64,000 nucleotides of DNA, taken from Dryas octopetala (taxonomy: Eukaryota > Streptophyta > Magnoliopsida > Rosales > Rosaceae). The DNA lies in the NCBI GenBank assembly GCA_963921425.1, contig OY992833.1, forward strand, positions 6,545,228-6,609,227, read 5' to 3'. How positions within the stretch are numbered: the first letter of the stretch is position 1; each line of letters starts with the position of its first letter. Below, piece after piece: positions 24,877-36,505 of the stretch. The position numbers and the translations under genes are program-made. The notes beneath the pieces were generated by a model. It searched no databases. It was not told the origin of the DNA and saw nothing but the letters and a program-made list of their open reading frames with translations.

Positions 24877-26949
24877 TGTTGAACTCATTTTATATATATA
24901 TTTTATCCTTAAAACCATACATTTTTGTCTATGTCTTTGAACATTTTTAGTGTTTTAAAATCTTATTTTTATTATTTAGTTAATTAATGGGTTTTATAGT
25001 TTTTGTCTTATTACCTAGGATTTATTAGGTTTTATTTAATTGTCTATTAGATTTTATTTTGTTTATTTTAATTTTGATTTTGTAGGCTTAATTAAAGAAA
25101 AGGAACACAAAAGCCCAATAAAGGAAGCAGCCGGCCCAAACAAGAAATGAAGGAGGAGAAGCCCACTTGCGCAGAGGCCCAGTCCAGTGGAAGCCAAACA
25201 GCCACTCACCCAGTAAATGGCCCAGCCCGCTTCATCTCTTTCTCTCTCTCTCCATCAGTAGCCCGGCCCAGCCCATTCCTTCAGGAAGCCGAACAACCAC
25301 TTGCCCAGCAGATGGCCCAGCTATTTCATTTCTCTCTCCACGCGTCAACACCTTCCGCAAGCATGCCCTTTTATTAATCAAGCTCTCATCCATTGGCAAG
25401 GCGACACGTGGTGTAGCTGAAATCAACCCGACTGCTTCTTTTTCGTCCGCCCAGCAGCAAAGCTTTGGTTTGATATTGCACGCCTTCCCACGCCAGCCAG
25501 CTAAGCCTTCAAGCCGCAAGCCGAGCTCCCTTATCTACTCTCTCCCTCACGCATTTCAAAGCAGCCACAACTCAGCACAGCGCAAGCCAGCCGCCCCTCT
25601 TTCTTCCGCCCATCAATGTGCTTGATTAATCAAGCATTCAACCAACCAGCAGGCGACACGTGTCCAGACTTCTCCAGCTGCTTCCAGATTGTTCCAACGC
25701 CTCTTGTGCTTGTGCTGATCCTCATTAGCTGTTACCAGCTCTCCCCCTTTCTGATATTTTCTACCCTAAGTTTTGCCTATATAAGGAAACATTCAGCCCC
25801 TTTACCAGATCTTTTACCCTAGAATTTTAATTTCTGCCTTTTCTAGTATTTCTCCTAGGATTTCTCTCTCAAGCCATTGGGCTATGATGTTTGAGAGAGA
25901 ACAGGAATGTAACTCTCTTACAATTTTAATTAATGAAAGTTTAATATTATGTCTCTCTTCTCTCTTCTCCTAATCCTCTATTTACTTTATGCCATTTATT
26001 TTATGTAGTTCTTTATGTTATGGTTAACTTTAATATTATGTCTCTATTCTCTCTTCTCTCTTCTCTAATCCTCTATTTACTTTATGCCTTTTATTTTATG
26101 TAGTTCTTTACTTTATTATTAGTAGTGTTATTTATTTTATTGTTCTTTAAATTTCATGCTCATTTACTTCTTTCTTTATTTTTATTTAAGATATAAGAAC
26201 ATGGGTGGTCACTAAACCCCCTTACCAAGGTAAGGGGGAAGCACCACCATGAACATTATTAAATGAGGACTTTATGTTAAATTTTCCCTTGTTTAAAATC
26301 CTACAAGCTCTAGATTTTGATATTAAAATGAGAAAGAAATCCTCTTTCACCCATAATGTCATATATTATGGGTTGTTAGATCCTCTTTCCACATTTTAGC
26401 TTTATGGTTAATTGTTTTAAACACAAACTTTTTGAACTCTAGTTGTTCCTTAGCTTTGGTTCACTTGAGTTGCTTAAAATTTGAACTTTCTAAGCAAAAT
26501 CAAGATCTACCATATAAATCTTCAATTCTTGTGCTTAATTCATATTTATCTTTGTAAGAGGGCATCAAATGACTCTTGGGTGCCCTTCTTTTTGGGAAAA
26601 TTACTAAAAATCTCATTTAATATGTTCATAAGTGGTGTGGAACCCTAACCTTGGTTCTTATACTATTGTTTAGCTTCTATAACCAAAAAGTTGTTATTTT
26701 CCTTTCTAGATTTAATATTTCAATTATTGCACCTTTATTTACCTTATTCTCTTTTCATTTACTTTATTTGCTTTTTAATTTAGTTGCATTTAATTTTAAG
26801 TTGCCTCACAAACCAACAAAATTTTCAAACTAAGTTAGGTTTAAATTAAGTTTAAGCTTAGTGTATCATTTTTCATCACTCCTTGAGGTTCGACCTCGTT
26901 AATATACTACTAGATTCGTATATTTGCGGGTAAATAAAATTTTACAACA
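24877..26949 (+). mobile_element. Solo LTR (2.07 kb) in the GST-1 intron
   Basis: It begins TGTTGAACTC, ends TTTACAACA, and is flanked by the 5-bp duplication ATTAA (24872-24876 and 26950-26954). GST-2 has no such insertion at the equivalent place. There is no internal coding region. A TATA box (TATATAAG, 25778-25785) and a distinct GC-richer section at about 25120-25700 fit an LTR promoter region. The lost body implies LTR-LTR recombination. Confidence 0.85.
25940..26117. repeat. 89-bp tandem duplication inside the solo LTR
   Basis: Two adjacent copies, starting TTAATATTATGTCTCT at about 25941 and 26030, share the TCTCTTC-rich tract and the CTCTATTTACTTTATGCC stretch with a few differences. 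Confidence 0.85.
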
Positions 26950-27819
26950 ATTAATAAATGGCCGGGTCGAATTAGTATCAAGTATATATGTACAAACACA
27001 TTTAACAAGTATTATAAGAAGAAAATGAGTAATATTTCTCATTTTTTAATATGTACGTATTGTAAGGACATTGTATGGGCAACAACAAAAAAAAAGTTAT
27101 CATTTTATGGTTTTTTTAATATTTATTTTTTTAATTTTCGTTCATGAGTTTTGATTTGTATCTACCAGAATTTTAGTTTGTGCTGATTTAGTTTCTAAAT
27201 TAATGTTTTGCATGTATTAACGAAAAAAAATCCAAATGTGAGTACTTTGCCTCATATTTATCTGTCACAGCTCTAAATCAATGATCACTCAACTTTCCAT
27301 GAATCTATGAGATAAAATGCATATAAGTCAACCAACAATTTTTAACAAAAGTAATTGATTGTGTCCTTATCATACAAAAATTAATTTTCGGACTAAATTA
27401 GGACCGATTAGAGTTTGATGTACTGAAAAGAGACAATGAGACACAGTTAAAGTTGAGAGACTAAATTTAGCCACAAAAAAAAAACAGTTGAGAGAGACCA
27501 AATATGAAAAAATTAAATAAAATTATTTACAAAATAACATATTTATAGAAACCTTTCGAGAAAGTCCAGAAATTGCTCTGCATAGAGCCATAGACCCTCG
27601 GCACCATAATTTTTTGTTGTTGTTGATAATTTTAATAATGAAGTACTATTTTTGAAAAAAATGGGATAATAAATATTTAGTAGTTTTGATAAAAACACTC
27701 TATATAAACATGGTAACAAGTCTTAATTAACTAAGTTTAAGCAGATAGCAGACTGTGGGAGACGGATGTGGGGAAGCAAGGGAGCAGACCAAGAAGCAGC
27801 AAAGACAGACTTCATAGAA

Positions 27820-28010
27820 CAATAATGCTAGTTGTCCCACATTTTTTTTTCCACATTTGTATCCCACCTGATGTGTCATTACTTTACTGGAAGGGTATTT
27901 CCTTTTTCTTTTTTAGGTTTTATTTTTTAATTTTTAGTATCCAATATATAAATGCCATGTAAGATGGTATGAAATTGTGGTATAAAAATGTGGTAAGTGT
28001 TGCATTACTG
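27820..28010. mobile_element. 191-bp Mutator-type MITE in GST-1 exon 2
   Basis: The left end CAATAATGCTAGTTGTCCCA and the right end (read inverted) CAGTAATGCAACACTTACCA form imperfect inverted repeats of about 27 bases, both leading into CACATTTTT. A 9-bp duplication TTCATAGAA flanks it at 27811-27819 and 28011-28019. Copy 2 at the same codons reads straight through. The 9-bp TSD indicates a Mutator-like family. Confidence 0.95.
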
Positions 28011-28289
28011 TTCATAGAATGCTTGAAGCTGTTAGAAGGTGTGCTTGGGGACAAGCCCTACTTTGGAGGCCAGCATTTTGGCCTCTTGGACATTGCCTTG
28101 GTACCATTCTCTTGCAGATTTTATACGTATGAAGTGTATTGCAATTTCAGCATTGAGAAAGAATGCCCTAAGATAATGGAATGGGTGCAAAGGGGCAGCC
28201 AGAGGGAGAGTGTTTCAAAGAGCCTACCAGACCCATATAAAGTCTATGACTTTGTGTTGGAGGTCAAGAAAATGCTTGGAATTAATTAA

Positions 28290-28769
28290 TTAATTAATTA
28301 ATTAGGAACCAATTAAATTTAAGTTAGAAAGTTTCAAATTTGCTTGGAAGTCCTTTTTTTTTTATTGGCTCAGAATATGCATGCTTGGAAGTCCTAAGTG
28401 GCTGAGTAGTAATACGTACGTTGTAATTTTCATTTTTTATTTTCACAAAACTTACAATAAAAGTTGATTTATATAAACAGGAATTATAAATCGGATTGCT
28501 GGATATCAAGATTTTTAATCATTTGATCGGGCTATTTGCAGGATAAATTATTCTATATAACTAATATACTGTTATGTGGCATAACTTAAAAAAAAATTAT
28601 TAATTATAACCGATATACAACTACGTGATATAACAAATCCAATCATCCAAATTATTGGATTATTCAAATATACTTTGAAATGAAATAAGAGTGAGAACCA
28701 AACACGACTACATTAAATACAACAGATTCATGAAGACAGAGGAGCGAGCAAACAGATATGATAAACTGA
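28290..28769. other. GST-1 / TNL-A convergent intergenic region
   Basis: The two genes converge here and both 3' UTRs should lie inside. A short AATT tandem tract surrounds the GST stop codon (about 28279-28303) and is shorter in unit 2. In unit 2 the equivalent place holds the hAT insertion at 49563. No other gene is visible. Confidence 0.6.
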
Positions 28770-31700
28770 TTAAGTTGGGACCAGAATCGGTGTAATTTGA
28801 GGGGGCTGAAAGACATGCACCCCCAACAGAAGAAAAAGAAGCAAGACAGTGGCCATGATGAACACCTTCCAACCTCTACCACTGCCGTTATTGCTGGCCC
28901 TCTGTTCTGCAATTGTGCCGTCACCCTGTTTATCTTCTTCTTTGTCTATAAAACATAAAAAATAATTATTCCAGAAAATTAATTCCTACATATCAGAGAA
29001 AATCTCTTGAAATTAATCAAATTGGATCGATTTAGAAGTGTTTTTTATGGAGTGTCAATCCATCAACAGCCTGACTCAACAAAAAAAACTTGTGAATTGT
29101 GATGCTGGATGTCTTTGTGTTTTATATTTCATTTTTTGGAAAAAAAAAAAAAAACAGTACGTTTAAATAAGGAGCATTTCCAAAATCAAATTAATGGTAC
29201 ACTTGATGAACACACCTGTTATTTCATCAAACTCTTGAATGAGTCGAGACAGAATTTTCACTGAATCAAATCGATACGGGCAGGCCAAGTATATTCCTGG
29301 ACGCACCTCATTATATGACAAATCTCCACCAAGGCCAGATGGTTCTAAATGATTCACTGTGGTGTCGTCACTATCGTGTTGGGTACTCATCATATTCTCT
29401 TCTTGCTTGTACACATGTTTGATGCCGCACTCCTTTACCTGAAACTCAGATATCGTGAACATTGAAACAGTCACTTCATCGCCAACTTCCAATTGATTCC
29501 CAATCTTCCAATGACTCAACCATATTAAGTCTTTTCCATCACCCGGATCGCCGAAGAACAATGGGCTATAGATCCACTTCAGACGCTTGCTCTTATTACT
29601 GACTGTTGTGATTATTGGGTTAGGAAAATGATTGATACCATTGATGGTGCTAGAACAATCAATATTGGATTGGGCATAAACACAGAAGACGTTCAAGCCT
29701 TGGATCCTTTGACCGGAAAGTGAAGGTACAGTAAAAGATATGGAGGAACCTCTACTTTTATGGCTGAATTGGCTTGGAACCTCACTCCCAGGAACAAATG
29801 TGCTGATTATACCAGGTTCATATAGTACCTACATATACCATTGAAATCAAAATATTAGTCAACTATGTTGCTTATTATACCAGAGACAGAGAGAGGAAAA
29901 AGGCAAAAACCTGGATGGGAAGCATCGTCCTCTTCCACATAGTAGAACCGAGGGAACATTTCAACATAATGGTGTCCGTGGGTTGCAAGTTCAGGGAGCC
30001 AAAAAGTTGGGTCATTTCTATCTGAACTCTTTCAATGGGTTCTAACTTGAATATCCACCTAATTTCGACTAGGTTCCAGTTGTATCCACAAGTTAAGTTT
30101 ACACTTGATTCACCTGTAATTGTTTCCAACAATGCGCATCCGATCACATCCAGCACTCGTACTACAGCTGGTATCCTTACAAGCGATTTGAGCCCCTCAC
30201 ACTGAGAAAAACGGAGTTTATGGAGACTTGTAATTCCTCTGATGCAATCTGGTAGGCAAGAAATTGGATTTAAGCTTAGATCTAATCTTTGCAACCTGAA
30301 TAGGTTACCAAAATCCTTGGGAAAATCATTATCAGAGAGATTGCAGTTTGCAAGACTTAAATCCACTAAACTGTGTGGTAGATATGAAGCCCAAACGATT
30401 CCTGGATTTTTGCTTGGACATAATTTGACTTGCCCAGAGGCAGTGCATAAGTCATGTATTGGAATGCCATCTGCTTGAAGCTTTTTCAAAGATTTCATCT
30501 TCCCTACCTCCATTATTGGAAACCCACTAAGATTTGAGCAACCAGATATGATCAATGTTTCAACCAATTTTAGCATAGAAATATTCTTTGGAAGCTCTCT
30601 AATGTTTTTGCAATCTTTCATATTCAAATGAACAAGTCTCTCTAAAGTTCCAATGGATTCGTGGACATAAACCAAGCTTGCACAATCTTTCAGAATCAAA
30701 CTTTCTAGATTGGGGATGTGCGAGAAGTCAGGGGTTTCGGTAAGGGCATGGGAATGGCTGATATTTAGGATCCTCAATGATGGAAGATACTGTTGAAATA
30801 AAGAAAAATGAAAGGTGGTATGGAGTCAATTCTTAAATTTATAAATAATCATTGAAATTAAAACCCCAAAAATTAAAGAATAGGGAGAATTTATAAAATG
30901 AAGTAGCATACCTTTGCACCTTTCCAAACTTGTTTCAAGCTGCTATAGCACATTTCAAGAACAACAAGGCTCTCCAAAGAAAAATCATTGGGTAAATAAT
31001 CAAAAGAAAATTCATTCCAACACAACCATCTTAAATCTTTAGGAAATTCTTCATATGATCCAATTACTTGTATATGACTAAGCTTGAGAAGTCTTAGTTT
31101 ATGCATCTTTGCAAATGCATTGCTTTCCAAAAGTACCTCATTTGACTTTCCTGGATTGTATGCAGGATGCTTATCCAGGATAAGTCCTTGAATTGTATGT
31201 GTACCCTAATAACCAAAAAAAAAAAAGGATGAGTTAACAAACATTGCATCTCGTAAAAAATATTTAAATAAACACCTAATCCACAAAATATACATTACAT
31301 TATATAATTGAGAGAAACATAGATTTCTTACATTCTTTTTTGTCAATACTGTAAAAGAATCATTATGATGCCATAACCTACTTCGCTCCCCAGGTTCCTT
31401 TGATTCTAAGTGAACAATTCCTCTTCCCATGTCCTGAATCATTTGATGCATTTGCACTTTGTTATGTACATCAATTGTAACCAAACACCTCTCAATGAGA
31501 TTTTCAATGCCGACAACTGTGTAGAAATCACAACCGTCTAGTATTTTGACAATAAAATCTTTGTCCATTCCAATAAAGAAACATGCAATATGAAGGAATA
31601 AATTTTGATCATGGTCATCCTGTAAAGAGTCGTAGCTTAGTCTTAGTTTATTCATGATTTCACCATTTGGAATAGCTTTCAACTTCTCTAATGCACTTTC

Positions 31701-33357
31701 CCATACAACTATACTTTGCCCTGATAGAGAGGAACCCAAAACTTTCAGAGCTAATGGAAGTCCTCCGCAGATCTGTACTACTCTCTTTGAATATTCCATA
31801 TAATCTTCATTGGGCTGGTCTTGTCCAAATGCGTGCCAACTGAAGAGCTCTAGTGATTCACTATCACCAAAAGTTTCAACATTATGCACCTTTATAAGCT
31901 GGTGGCAAGCTTTTAACAATCCTGCATTGTTAGTTGTTATGATTACTTTACTTCCTGGATAGAACTGGCCTTGCATTCTAGATAGCGCATCTAATTGGTC
32001 TACATGGTCTACATCATCGAAAACAAGAAGGACTCTTTTAGAGCTAATAGCATCTTCAATCTTCATTATTCCCTCACTAACATTGTGTATTTTCACTTTT
32101 CTCCCATTCAAAACATCATAAAGAAGTTGTTTTTGCATTTGAATCAAGCCATTGGGTGTTCTCGAACGTTCTCTAATGTTTTCAAGGAAACTGCTTCCTT
32201 GAAATCTTTTAAAGTTTGAATTGTATACAACCTTTGCAATGGTTGTCTTCCCTATTCCCCGCATCCCATAAATGACAAGTATGTCAACATTAGTTGATCC
32301 ATCCTGTAACCATAAATTGATATTTTCGACTTGAGAATGGATTCCAATCAGGTGCGGAGCAACACTTAAGGGTGTGCGACTTAGTTTGTCTTCAATCACT
32401 TTAACAATTTTCTCGATGAATTTTGACTCGTGCCTAGAAAATTGCAATCAAAGTGGAAAACAAATCAAACATGATCATCATATATGACTTGAGATAATTA
32501 AATTGTAAAGCCTCGTGCCATCAATAAGAAAGAATAATGCTAAAGGATGTCTCATCACACAAGTTATTGTTTTACTTATTTGTGAAATAAATGAATTTTA
32601 GAGTATATATGTAGATCTCGTATGAAGACACTAAATTTATATCAGTCTCATGAAAATAGCATGACCAAAAAAAAAAAAAAAAGCATTATTTTTTTTTATT
32701 TTAATATAAATCCCAAAATGAATCAAGTGATATGTTAATTATTAATTAAAATGTCGTTGACTCCGGACAGAGCTCTAATCCAGCGTCATAAAAATGGAGT
32801 AGTATTTGGAATATTGAAATGAATAATTACCCATCAGCTTGATTTTGTAAGACCATCCCTGCTAGATCTGCAACTTCTCCAAGTGCTGCCCTCCATCCCT
32901 TGACCTTGTGTTTTACCGATTGATTTCTGTCGTGTCTAGCAAATGCTTTTGCAACTCTTCCTGTCTGCTTCCTCAGATGAGATGGATCGACGTCGTAGAA
33001 GACCGGCAAAACTACGTGGTCGTCGGAGTTCCTCTTGCGATCTAGAATCATCACAAGCTCGTCGAGGCACCACCCGGAAGACGCGTAGTCTTTTGAGAAG
33101 ACAATGACTGAACTTCGCGACTGCTGGATGGCTTTCCGGAACTCCGGTTTAATATCTTCTCCTCTCTCGAGCTCATCGTCGTCCCGGAACGTGCGAAACC
33201 CTGCTTTGAGAAAGGCTGTATAGAGGTGGTCAGTAAAAGTCTTGCGAGTGTCTTCGCCCCTGAAACTCAAGAACACGTGATAACTAAATGGAGCAGGACG
33301 ACGAGTGTCGGAAGCGGAGGAGGATGAGGCTTCTTGGACTGATCGAACAACAGCCAT
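28770..33357 (-). CDS. TIR-NBS-LRR immune receptor, TNL-A, six exons
   Basis: Exons on the minus strand: 33357-32831, 32433-31332, 31205-30912, 30789-29911, 29828-29216, 28945-28770. All junctions are GT-AG and the total is 3591 bases, 1196 codons plus stop. Domains: TIR (about 26-175; FLSFRGEDTR, and SSGWCLDEL with the putative NADase Glu at 100); NB-ARC (P-loop GMRGIGKTT near 232-240, kinase-2 VLLVFDDVD, RNBS-B KVIITTNN, CGGLPLALKVLGSSL); a short LRR region in exons 3-4; a post-LRR (C-JID type) domain in exon 5; and a C-terminal hydrophobic helix in exon 6 (VFIMATVLLLFLLLGVHVF). The start was taken at MAVVRSV; an ATG-like start 9 codons upstream is not supported. The usual MHD motif reads MHQ (VQMHQMIQDMG). 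It is a predicted intracellular immune receptor; its ligand cannot be told. Confidence 0.93.
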
Positions 33358-33630
33358 GTATATCCAATTATCCAACAACAACAACCAAACAAACAGAGTG
33401 TTAATTAAGATCGATGATGATGAAGAATTGAAGATATCAATTCACTTGTTGCTAGCTGGTGTCTGTGAGCTGAAAAAGTGAATGCGTATACAAATTAATT
33501 ACAAGCAGCTCCAAATCGATCCATGTATCTCGATCGGTCATGCGAGTCATGCGACGCCGTTTGCGCTGCGATCGCTTGTGAATGGTTCGATGCCCAACCT
33601 CTATCGTCTTTGAAGGTAGTTTGGTGCTGC

Positions 33631-33660
33631 GTTGACGTTGACGTTGACGTTGATGTTGAC
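33631..33660. promoter_or_regulatory. TTGACG hexamer array upstream of TNL-A
   Basis: GTTGAC is repeated five times in 30 bases, one of the intervening units reading GTTGAT instead of GTTGAC within the run. TTGAC is the core of WRKY-bound W-boxes and TGACG the core of as-1/TGA-factor sites, both typical of defence genes. It lies about 275-305 bases upstream of the TNL-A start codon. A regulatory role is inferred; the same array survives in copy B at 59529-59558. Confidence 0.45.
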
Positions 33661-33940
33661 GGTGTTTTCTTCCTGATCTACCACTCCTGGTCAGCATTTA
33701 CAAGCAAGTTTCTTCTCTACAGTAGGTTTTTTTTTTTGTGGGCTTTTCTCTGTTGGGCTTTTCTCTTTTTTTGTGTGGCCTCCCTCCAAAGTCCAGAGCA
33801 AATGGGTGGTTTGATAACCACCAAATCACTGCATATTTCATTTCATTCCTTTTTGTCCATACTAGTAAAGAATTTTAATATGTTTCCCGGAATCCTTTGA
33901 TAATTAGTAACGAATTATGTGATGCTTCTGTACTAAACAT

Positions 33941-33990
33941 CTATTAATGACATTTTGAATGCCAATAACTGTGTAGAAATCAAAGGATGC
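33941..33990 (-). pseudogene. NB-ARC relic of a lost TNL copy
   Basis: The minus strand reads ASFDFYTVIGIQNVIN, which matches FDFYTVVGIENLIE of the NB-ARC region of TNL-A/TNL-B (31505-31550 and 58476-58520). Only about 50 bases are recognisable. The same relic is present in spacer copy B and, truncated, in copy C (from 45870). Confidence 0.65.
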
Positions 33991-36464
33991 AATAACATAT
34001 AGATGGGCCGGTCATGGGTCCATATATAAATGATATTGAAAGTATATTGTCGGATGTTCTACCCTAGGAGCTAAATAAATACAAGGTGGTAGATCCAAAC
34101 CGGATCACTTGGTAACAATTATACTTTGTAAATTAATAAGCAAGAAAAATGTCGTCAGTGGATAATGTTGTGGATAAATACTTTACCTACGGTTGGGGGT
34201 TAACGAGTATTTGACCATTGAAATGAGTGTGGAAAAGAGAGAGATGAAGAAAGAAGATTTTCTGTGGCATGTGATGGTTGGAGTCTGGCTGGGGGATTGT
34301 AGATCGTATGGTCAAAAAAGCTGGTATGTTTATGCAGGCTAGCTTGTCAGTGGTGTACTGGTTTCACACCGGGGGAACAACATCCGGAGCAACGACCACG
34401 ACTGGAACAACGGCCAACAAAGACCGTAACTACATAGATAACTGCTCCTCCCATTCTCCAAGTGTGAGAAGTGGGCGTAAAGCGTAAGGAGAAAGACTTT
34501 CATATAACGAGTGTATAAATCCTTTGTATACACCCTTTGTGTCTATTTCTCTTATTACGTATTCACTTTCTCACGCTTGTAAATAACTTACTTATCACAC
34601 GGTTGTATACACCCTACCCTCTATGTCTAGTATGTGACAAGAGAGATAAGGTGTATACAGGGAGTGTATCAGACTTGAGAGGTCACATGCTCTGTTGTTG
34701 AGGCCCAACTCCAATTCCAATCCTAGTGATCTTTTCAAAGCAAGGGTCCGAAGGAACCAAAAGACATTCCGACTCTGGTATTGAATTCAACTGGAGCATA
34801 AGATCTATTGAGACTATAGATCCATTCATTTTAGTGAAGCACATGAATTGAAAGTATCGAACCACTGGTTTCTTGGTGAGTTAAGCAATTTTCATTTTAC
34901 TCTTATATCAATTCATTCTAGTCCCCTTTTATCTAATATGACATATCTGCATGCATGTGTTCATCACATCTATTCAGTCATGCCAGTTTGTGGTCCTTTG
35001 ATATCTGGCTCATCATCTTACGCTTGGAAAATTAAGAAAAATCTGGATCTAAGTGCTTTTTGTAGGTTTGAAACATTTACATGATGTTGTGTTATCTTGT
35101 AAAGATTTACCATATTCTTGACAGATTTTCCTTTTGAACAAAATTATAATCCATGACAATCTGTTTTGGCATATTAGTTAATTCACAAGAGCTTTATTAC
35201 AACAGTATAACGCTTCAGAAGAGCTTGGATATAATTCCACATCCATTCACACAATTCATACACAAGCGTAACTTTATTTCATTTGTACAACTACTACCTT
35301 GGGAAGTCATTGAGTTATGGGCTAGACAGCCGAGTAACTGTTGCTTAATGTGGGTCATCGCTTGCTGGAGGAACTGATCGATTTTACCTGAAACAATGTA
35401 GACATAATGAATTTTATAAAGATGACTCATTTGATCCTTAAGCACAGTTGGGCACTAATCCTATCAAAATCACTGTCTTAATTTATTCAAAATAAGATAA
35501 TTAGAGACTATAACTCATATTCTTTATCCACGCGTATACCCCAAAAATTATTCACATTCTAATAACAAGTACGCACCAAATTGCGGAACTTCAGAAGGTA
35601 GAACATCTCAAGATATCGTCGGGTCTCACGCCTTTCAAGCTTTGATACATCCTTCCAGAAACCATAAACGCCAGCCAATGTCATTAGCCTTTCAGAGTAA
35701 ATCTTCCATGTGTACCTACAACATTACAAAATGTCTCTCTAAACTTCAAATAACACATGGTTAAAGAAGTGCTATTCCATTAGTTTATAAAGTTTTACTA
35801 ACCTTTCATAAATTCTTTTAAGGCCTCCGTCTGAGATTGTATTCCAGTAGCTAGGATCCTCCTTGCACCGTTAAAAGAAATCTGCCATAAGTGCAGAAGC
35901 CTGTTCAGGGTGATAAGGATCAATATGAAATTAATCCTGATATACCGTGCTCAATAATCTCTGCAGGACCACCATGGCAAGTGGCAAATGTTGGCAGGCC
36001 ACAAGACATGGCCTCCACAACTGTGAGTCCAAAACCTTCATAAAGTGCAGGCTGCAATCACAAATTAAACAAATTAAATTAGAGTACCTCAGGGATCACT
36101 ACTAGGAAGTACCCCATTAGACATCACTAAAAATATATCGGTTTTAAACAAATTGATATTGTCAAAGTTTTTTATATCAGTTGGATTTTTAGTTTTCTAA
36201 AAATGATGTCTAAATACATTTATATATCGCCAAGTTTTCAGGTTCGATATCTAAATTTTTGGGTAAAAATTAAAATTCTACAATAACCGATATTTAAACC
36301 ATAAACTGATATTAATTGTTTCAGCTCAAATTCAAATATAAAAATTTTGGTTACAACTTAAGTGTTTTGACTTAAGTTAGACCCGACACTAGCTCCCGCC
36401 CTCTCAAACACAATAACACAGAAACACTATAGCTCAACACTCCTCTCACACTCCTCTCACCTCG

Positions 36465-36466
<2 letters not shown>

Positions 36467-36501
<35 letters not shown>
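36467..36501. repeat. (CT)n microsatellite
   Basis: A CT dinucleotide run of about 35 bases sits in a CT-rich leader (36420-36760) upstream of the kinesin fragment. It looks like a plant 5' UTR or core promoter, perhaps from a captured gene. Confidence 0.85.

Positions 36502-36505
<4 letters not shown>

Larger units (their letters stand above)
24259..28289 (+). pseudogene. GSTU: Tau-class glutathione S-transferase, copy 1 (broken)
   Basis: Exon 1 ends at 24609 (AAG/GTAAGT) and exon 2 starts at 27745. Between them is a 3.1-kb intron swollen by a solo LTR. The N-domain has FWTSPYAMRVKIAL, with the catalytic Ser of tau GSTs, and the ESLIILQYID glutathione-site motif. The C-domain ends MLGIN. 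Two lesions are visible. First, the start codon used in copy 2 (ATG at 47471) is ATA here at 24286-24288, although an in-frame upstream ATG at 24259 could still serve. Second, a 191-bp MITE sits in exon 2 and brings a TAA in frame at 27823-27825, about 26 codons into exon 2, and leaves the remainder out of frame. A product would lack most of the C-terminal substrate-binding domain. Confidence 0.93.
33583..35354. repeat. Repeated spacer block, copy A
   Basis: This 1.8-kb block between TNL-A and SUS-A recurs at 59481-61270 (copy B) and partly at 45780-46866 (copy C). It holds a TTGACG hexamer array, a short NB-ARC relic, a segment with short open frames around 34278-34487 (Thr-rich, no known domain), and CT/TATA-like sequence near 34500-34660. 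No gene could be recognised. The part at 34680-34870 has splice-like ends and could be an old exon, unidentified. Confidence 0.7.

Noticed and set aside
25147..25625. Plus-strand open frames of 76 and 152 codons
   Set aside because: They lie in the GC-rich part of a solo LTR and show no similarity to gag or other known proteins.
30242..30478. Plus-strand open frame opposite the TNL LRR exon (and its twin at 57213)
   Set aside because: A shadow of the minus-strand coding exon; conserved only because the exon is.
34278..34487. Small Thr-rich gene repeated three times (34278, 46172, 60172)
   Set aside because: Conserved because the spacer block is duplicated; no domain, no splice support, and frame differences between copies.
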